Origin: Pseudomonas sp. UBA4194
GTDB taxonomy: Bacteria > Pseudomonadota > Gammaproteobacteria > Pseudomonadales > Pseudomonadaceae
Direction: 5' to 3'
DNA: 60,484 nucleotides
Assembly (NCBI RefSeq): GCF_002379585.1
Contig: NZ_DFUE01000019.1
Coordinates: 56,318-116,801, forward strand
Part shown: positions 53,896 through 60,484 of the stretch, in pieces
Position numbering within the stretch: the stretch's first letter is position 1
How the letters are laid out: each line of letters starts with the position of its first letter
Translations under genes and position numbers: made by a program
Notes under the pieces: generated by a model
The model's database searches: none
What the model was told of the DNA's origin: nothing
What the model saw: only the letters and a program-made list of their open reading frames with translations

Positions 53896-53995
53896 AATCT
53901 GACCCTTCGTCTGATCTTGTAAAAAGCGGCGGCCAGTTTACCCGAGCGCCCTCGGCTCCGCCCAGTTAATCACGACCCGTTATTCGAGGTGCCCT

Positions 53996-54640
53996 GTGGC
54001 CCGTTCCAAGACAAGCCTTAATTGGCTGAAAGAACACTTCAATGATCCCTACGTCAAAATGGCGCAAAAAGACGGGTATCGTTCACGTGCCAGCTACAAA
54101 CTGCTGGAAATCCAGGAGCGCGATCGCCTGATTCGTCCTGGCATGAGTGTAATTGACCTGGGTGCCGCCCCCGGTGGATGGTCCCAGGTGACCAGTCGTC
54201 TGATTGGTGGCCAAGGCCGGCTGATCGCTTCCGATATCCTGGAAATGGACAGCATCCCGGATGTCACCTTCATTCAAGGCGATTTTACCGAAGACGCCGT
54301 GCTGGCGCAGATTCTGGAAGCGGTCGGTAATTCGCAGGTAGACCTTGTGATTTCCGATATGGCCCCCAATATGAGTGGACTGGCCGCAGTCGATATGCCC
54401 CGTGCGATGTTCCTCTGTGAACTGGCACTGGACCTGGCCAGTCGGGTATTGCGCCCAGGTGGCGACTTCCTGATCAAGGTGTTTCAGGGCGAAGGTTTTG
54501 ACGTGTATCACAAGACCGTTCGGCAGATGTTCGACAAGGTGCAGATGCGTAAACCTTCGTCGTCGCGGGACCGTTCTCGCGAACAGTACCTGCTGGGTCG
54601 AGGTTTCAAGGGTGTCGAGCAGCAAGACAGCGGCTTTTGA
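53996..54640 (+). CDS. rlmE: 23S rRNA 2'-O-ribose methyltransferase RlmE (FtsJ/RrmJ)
   Basis: A 214-aa protein: KLLEIQERDRLIRPGMSVID, LGAAPGGWSQV (AdoMet binding), DMAPNMSG and the catalytic Lys-Asp-Lys-Glu set (including IKVFQGEGFD). It methylates U2552 of 23S rRNA. The start is GTG 53996. It is upstream of ftsH, as in E. coli. Confidence 0.97.
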   Translation: MARSKTSLNWLKEHFNDPYVKMAQKDGYRSRASYKLLEIQERDRLIRPGMSVIDLGAAPGGWSQVTSRLIGGQGRLIASDILEMDSIPDVTFIQGDFTEDAVLAQILEAVGNSQVDLVISDMAPNMSGLAAVDMPRAMFLCELALDLASRVLRPGGDFLIKVFQGEGFDVYHKTVRQMFDKVQMRKPSSSRDRSREQYLLGRGFKGVEQQDSGF

Positions 54641-54828
54641 AGCAGGCGATAGCTTTTTTCAAATGGTGTAGCCTGCTGAGCATAATCGACTATTGCGCAG
54701 TCAAAGTTTCACAAAGGGTTACAGACGGCACCTGCAGTCCAGTAGGTTATGTAGTAAGTTTGGCCGGTGAAAATCATGCGAAGCATGCCTGCGCGGGTTG
54801 CGGGTAGCAGGCTTCAGAGGGTAGCGAA

Positions 54829-56742
<1,914 letters not shown>

Positions 56743-56778
56743 AGCGTCAATTCGTACCGTTCGACACTAAGGTTCGAC

Positions 56779-57630
56779 ATGAACTCTGTGCAATACCCCA
56801 CCCGGTTGCCTTGCGGCAACCGGGTTCTTGATTTGGCCCAGACCCACGTCATGGGCATCCTCAACATCACCCCCGATTCCTTCTCTGACGGCGGCCGCTT
56901 CAACCAGCGCGACCTCGCCCTTCGTCATGCCGAAGCGATGGTCAAGGCTGGCGCCACCTTGATCGATATCGGCGGCGAGTCAACCCGGCCGGGCGCGCGT
57001 CCCGTGTCTCCGCTCGAGGAGCTGGAGCGGGTTGCGCCACTGGTTGAAGCAGTCAGCCGCGAGCTGGATGTGATCATCTCGGTCGATACCTCTACCCCAG
57101 CAGTCATGCGCGAAAGTGCTCGCCTGGGCGCGGGGTTGATCAACGACGTGCGCTCCCTGCGTCGCGACGGTGCACTGGACGCGGCTGCAGCGACCGGGCT
57201 GCCGGTGTGCCTGATGCATATGCTGGGTGAGCCGACGGACATGCAGGATCACCCCCACTACGATGACCTGGTGGGGGAGGTCTCCAGCTTTCTCGACGAG
57301 CGCATGCAAGCGTGTGCTGCCGTAGGTATTCCCGCCGAGCGTATACTGCTCGACCCGGGCTTTGGTTTTGCCAAGTCCCACGCCCATAACCTGAGTCTGT
57401 TCAAGCATATGCAGGCTTTGCACGCGCTGGGCAGGCCGTTGCTGGTGGGCGTCTCGCGCAAGAGCATGGTAGGGCTTGCGTTGAACCGCCCTGTGGCGGA
57501 GCGCCTTTATGGCAGCCTTGCCCTGGCCGCCTTGGCCATGACCAAAGGCGCACGGATCTTGCGCGTGCACGATGTCGCCGAGACGGTGGATGTCGTTCGA
57601 ATGATCGCTGCGGTCGAAGCGGCGGAATAA
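56779..57630 (+). CDS. folP: Dihydropteroate synthase FolP
   Basis: A 283-aa TIM-barrel enzyme: MGILNITPDSFSDGG, DIGGESTRPGA, LLDPGFGFAKSHAHN and GVSRKSMVG. It makes 7,8-dihydropteroate and is the sulfonamide target. 36 bp after ftsH and 18 bp before glmM. Confidence 0.98.
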   Translation: MNSVQYPTRLPCGNRVLDLAQTHVMGILNITPDSFSDGGRFNQRDLALRHAEAMVKAGATLIDIGGESTRPGARPVSPLEELERVAPLVEAVSRELDVIISVDTSTPAVMRESARLGAGLINDVRSLRRDGALDAAAATGLPVCLMHMLGEPTDMQDHPHYDDLVGEVSSFLDERMQACAAVGIPAERILLDPGFGFAKSHAHNLSLFKHMQALHALGRPLLVGVSRKSMVGLALNRPVAERLYGSLALAALAMTKGARILRVHDVAETVDVVRMIAAVEAAE

Positions 57631-57648
57631 GAATTACGGAGCGTTGCT

Positions 57649-58989
57649 ATGAGCAGGAAATATTTTGGTACCGACGGCATTCGTGGCCGGGTCGGCGAAT
57701 ACCCCATCACCCCGGACTTCATGCTCAAGCTGGGTTGGGCGGCAGGCATGGCGTTTCGCAAAATGGGCGTCTGCCGAGTGCTGGTGGGCAAGGACACGCG
57801 TATCTCGGGCTATATGTTCGAGTCGGCACTTGAGGCCGGGCTCTCTGCCGCTGGCGCAGACGTGCTGCTACTGGGTCCTATGCCTACCCCGGCGATTGCC
57901 TACCTGACGCGCACCTTCCATGCCGATGCGGGCATTGTCATCAGTGCATCGCACAACCCCCATGACGACAACGGCATCAAGTTTTTCTCCGGCCAGGGCA
58001 CCAAGCTGCCGGACGAAGTGGAGTCGATGATCGAGGAGCTGATGGACGCGCCCATGACCGTGGCCGAGTCCAGCAAGCTGGGCAAGGTCTCGCGCATCAA
58101 CGACGCGGCCGGTCGCTACATCGAGTTCTGCAAAAGCAGCGTGCCCACCAGTACCGACTTCGCCGGCCTCAAGCTGGTGATCGACTGCGCCCATGGCGCC
58201 ACCTACAAGGTAGCGCCCAATGTCTTTCGCGAGTTGGGCGCGCAGGTCACCGTGCTCTCGGCGGCGCCTGATGGCCTGAATATCAACGACAACTGTGGCT
58301 CGACCCACATGGAAGCCTTGCAGGCGGCCGTACTGGTTGGTCACGCCGATCTGGGCATTGCCTTCGACGGCGACGGTGATCGCGTGCTGATGGTCGACCA
58401 TACGGGCGCCATCGTCGATGGTGACGAACTGCTGTTCATCATCGCCCGTGATCTGCAGCAGCGCGGCAAGCTGCACGGCGGCGTAGTGGGTACGCTGATG
58501 AGCAACCTGGGCCTGGAGCTGGCCCTGCAAGACCTCTCGATCCCGTTCGTGCGCGCCAACGTCGGTGACCGCTATGTGATGGCGGAGCTCAAGGAGCGCG
58601 AATGGCAGCTTGGGGGTGAAAATTCGGGGCATATCGTGTGCTGCCATTACACCACAACCGGTGACGCCATCATTGCCGCCCTGCAAGTGCTGCTGGCCCT
58701 CAAGCGACGCGATGAAACCCTGGCCCACGCGCGCCAGGGCCTGCGCAAATGCCCACAGGTGCTGGTCAACGTGCGCTTCAGTGGGGGTGACGTGAATCCG
58801 GTCGAACACCCGGCGGTCAAGGAGGCCTGCGAGCGTGTAACCCACGCCATGGGCGGGCGCGGCCGTGTGCTGTTGCGCAAGTCCGGCACCGAGCCGCTGG
58901 TGCGGGTGATGGTCGAGGGCAACGACGAAAAAGCCGTTCGCGGCTATGCCGACGAGCTGGCAAAGCTGGTCACTGAAGTTTGCGCCTGA
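57649..58989 (+). CDS. glmM: Phosphoglucosamine mutase GlmM
   Basis: A 446-aa enzyme: YFGTDGIRG, active-site ISASHNPHDDNG (phospho-Ser), metal-binding DGDGDR and GGENSGH. It converts glucosamine-6-P to glucosamine-1-P for peptidoglycan and LPS. The position after folP is conserved. Confidence 0.98.
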   Translation: MSRKYFGTDGIRGRVGEYPITPDFMLKLGWAAGMAFRKMGVCRVLVGKDTRISGYMFESALEAGLSAAGADVLLLGPMPTPAIAYLTRTFHADAGIVISASHNPHDDNGIKFFSGQGTKLPDEVESMIEELMDAPMTVAESSKLGKVSRINDAAGRYIEFCKSSVPTSTDFAGLKLVIDCAHGATYKVAPNVFRELGAQVTVLSAAPDGLNINDNCGSTHMEALQAAVLVGHADLGIAFDGDGDRVLMVDHTGAIVDGDELLFIIARDLQQRGKLHGGVVGTLMSNLGLELALQDLSIPFVRANVGDRYVMAELKEREWQLGGENSGHIVCCHYTTTGDAIIAALQVLLALKRRDETLAHARQGLRKCPQVLVNVRFSGGDVNPVEHPAVKEACERVTHAMGGRGRVLLRKSGTEPLVRVMVEGNDEKAVRGYADELAKLVTEVCA

Positions 58990-59054
58990 TTCGGCTTGCC
59001 AGTGAACGTTGCGTTGGGTAACATCTGCGCCCACTTTGACCGACGAGGTACAGC

Positions 59055-59810
59055 ATGCGTCGCCCCATGGTAGCTGGTAACTGGAAAATGCATGGTACCC
59101 GCGCCAGCGTCGCTGAGCTGATAGAGGGTCTGCGCAAGCAACCCTTGCCCGACGCTGTCGATGTCGCGGTATTCCCGCCTTCGCTGTTCATCGACCGTGT
59201 GGTTGATGGCTTGCAGGGCAGTAACATCGCCGTGGGTTCGCAGAACTGCGCGACACAAGTTGAGCAGGGCGCGCTGACCGGTGAAATCGCACCGAGCCAG
59301 TTGTCCGATGCACAATGTTCGCTGGTCCTGATCGGTCATTCCGAGCGTCGCCAGTTGCTTGGCGAAAGCGAAGAGATGCTGATCGAGAAGTTCAAGGCGG
59401 CTCAGGCAGCAGGTCTGATACCGGTGCTCTGCATAGGGGAAACCCTGGAAGAGCGTGAAGCCGGCAAGACGCTGGAAATTGTAGGTCGTCAGCTGGGCAG
59501 TGTCATTGCAGCCCTGGGGATCGAAGCGCTGGCCACTGCGGTGGTCGCCTACGAACCGGTCTGGGCCATTGGCACCGGGCTGACCGCCACGCCGCAGCAA
59601 GCGCAGGATGTGCACGCAGCCATTCGCGCTCAGTTGTCGGCAGAAGATGCCAAGGTCGCACAGTCTGTGCGGCTGTTGTACGGCGGTAGCGTCAAAGCGG
59701 CCAATGCGGCCGAACTGTTCGGCATGCCGGATATCGATGGGGGCCTCATTGGTGGTGCTTCCCTGAATGCAGATGATTTCGGTGCGATCTGTCGCGCCGC
59801 GGGAAACTGA
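59055..59810 (+). CDS. tpiA: Triosephosphate isomerase TpiA
   Basis: A 251-aa TIM barrel: AGNWKMHGT, IGHSERR (catalytic His) and AYEPVWAIGTG (catalytic Glu), with YGGSVKAANA for the phosphate. It interconverts DHAP and GAP. 65 bp after glmM. Confidence 0.98.
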   Translation: MRRPMVAGNWKMHGTRASVAELIEGLRKQPLPDAVDVAVFPPSLFIDRVVDGLQGSNIAVGSQNCATQVEQGALTGEIAPSQLSDAQCSLVLIGHSERRQLLGESEEMLIEKFKAAQAAGLIPVLCIGETLEEREAGKTLEIVGRQLGSVIAALGIEALATAVVAYEPVWAIGTGLTATPQQAQDVHAAIRAQLSAEDAKVAQSVRLLYGGSVKAANAAELFGMPDIDGGLIGGASLNADDFGAICRAAGN

Positions 59811-59814
59811 GAAA

Positions 59815-60201
59815 ATGCTGGAAACAGTCGTAGTCGTTTTTCATCTGTTGGGTGCTCTGGGCGTTGTCGCTCTGGTATTGCTGCAACAGGGTAAAGGTGC
59901 GGACGCTGGCGCGTCGTTCGGAGCAGGTGCATCAAATACTGTCTTCGGAAGCCAAGGTTCCTCTACCTTTCTTAGTAAGTTTACTGCTATACTTGCCGCC
60001 TGTTTCTTCATAACCAGCTTGGGGTTAGGTTACTTTGCTAAAGAGAAAGCTCAACAGCTGACTCAAGTAGGTTTGCCAGATCCAGCTGTTATCGAAGCAC
60101 CTAAGCAAAAGCCGGCAGCAGATGATGTTCCGGTGCTTCAAGAGCAAAAGACCGAAGCGGCTCCGGCCACTGACGTTCCTCCGGCTCAAGAGCAAAAGTG
60201 A
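59815..60201 (+). CDS. secG: Protein-export membrane protein SecG
   Basis: A 128-aa protein with two TM segments (VVVFHLLGALGVVALVLLQQ; ILAACFFITSLGLGYFAKEK) and the conserved GKGADAGASFGAGASNTVFG between them. The C-terminal tail is Pro/Ala/Gln-rich. The start at 59815 is 4 bp after tpiA. It supports SecYEG translocation. Confidence 0.95.
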   Translation: MLETVVVVFHLLGALGVVALVLLQQGKGADAGASFGAGASNTVFGSQGSSTFLSKFTAILAACFFITSLGLGYFAKEKAQQLTQVGLPDPAVIEAPKQKPAADDVPVLQEQKTEAAPATDVPPAQEQK

Positions 60202-60253
60202 TATCCGCAAGGACTTCACTGTTTCAAAAGCGGTAAGGGTTTCACGTAGTATT

Positions 60254-60339
60254 GCCGAGGTGGTGGAATTGGTAGACACGCAACCTTGAGGTGGTTGTGC
60301 CCATAGGGTGTAGGGGTTCGAGTCCCCTTCTCGGTACCA
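60254..60339 (+). tRNA. tRNA-Leu(GAG)
   Basis: An 86-nt class II tRNA with acceptor GCCGAGG, D-loop, anticodon loop TTGAGGT (anticodon GAG), a long variable arm, the T-arm GTTCGAGTC and an encoded CCA end. It lies after secG, as is usual in Pseudomonas. Confidence 0.95.
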
Positions 60340-60350
60340 ATTATCAGGAG

Positions 60351-60373
60351 AGCCCGCTGTTGCGGGCTTTCTT
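60351..60373 (+). terminator. Terminator after tRNA-Leu
   Basis: AGCCCGC-TGTT-GCGGGCT followed by TTCTT. Confidence 0.8.
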
Positions 60374-60435
60374 GTCGGTGGAAGCTTGGATTGACCCAAA
60401 TCGGGTTCGGTCGTATACTTTCGCCCCAGCTTTGT

Positions 60436-60484
<49 letters not shown>

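Overview
The window looks like a chromosomal segment of a Pseudomonas, most likely of the P. putida/P. fluorescens lineage. The evidence is the gene order smpB-ratA-rnfH-bamE-fur-recN-grpE-dnaK-dnaJ-dapB-carA-carB-greA-yhbY-rlmE-ftsH-folP-glmM-tpiA-secG-tRNA-Leu-tRNA-fMet, the high GC content and the P. putida-type REP elements.

Layout. (1) 1-3790: a 35-bp tandem array, two c-di-GMP genes (a GAF-EAL phosphodiesterase and a membrane diguanylate cyclase) and a 71-bp tandem REP cluster. (2) 3791-6720: a variable patch with an isochorismatase-family protein, two paralogous divergent pairs (small XRE regulator plus a ~108-aa helical protein), a decayed response-regulator receiver and a DUF6124-like gene. 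(3) About 6.9-32.16 kb: a ~25-kb integrative element inserted at the 3' end of ssrA (tmRNA). Its P4-type integrase lies next to ssrA, and the same paired nonamer (TTGGAATAC-N3-TTGGAATAC) occurs at both ends. It carries an RHH protein with a phased heptad array upstream, AlpA, an Inovirus-Gp2/HUH-like protein, a large PD-(D/E)XK-like protein, a tightly coupled type I restriction-modification operon extended by an AAA ATPase and an HNH nuclease, a minus-strand set (RDF-like, YqaJ exonuclease, DUF932, glycine-zipper/zinc-ribbon protein), and a Hachiman locus (hamA-hamB) followed by a DCL-family gene. In effect it is a mobile defence island. (4) 32.16-38.3 kb: ssrA, a small periplasmic protein, an LldR/PdhR-like regulator with a recognisable operator, and an aldoxime-nitrile cluster (AraC regulator, nitrilase, aldoxime dehydratase, outer-membrane channel). 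(5) 38.3 kb to the end: core housekeeping genes.

How the genes work together. In the island, restriction (HsdRMS), a putative ATPase-HNH back-up and Hachiman would give layered phage defence, while integrase, AlpA, the RHH protein and the RDF-like protein would handle maintenance and mobility. In the aldoxime cluster, OxdA would dehydrate aldoximes to nitriles and the nitrilase would convert these to acids, under the AraC regulator. The core right half holds trans-translation (ssrA, smpB), iron control (fur), a sigma-32-type promoter before grpE-dnaK-dnaJ, carbamoyl-phosphate synthesis, and ftsH through secG.

Limits: everything was read by eye. No database search or structure prediction was run, so family names come from recognition of motifs.
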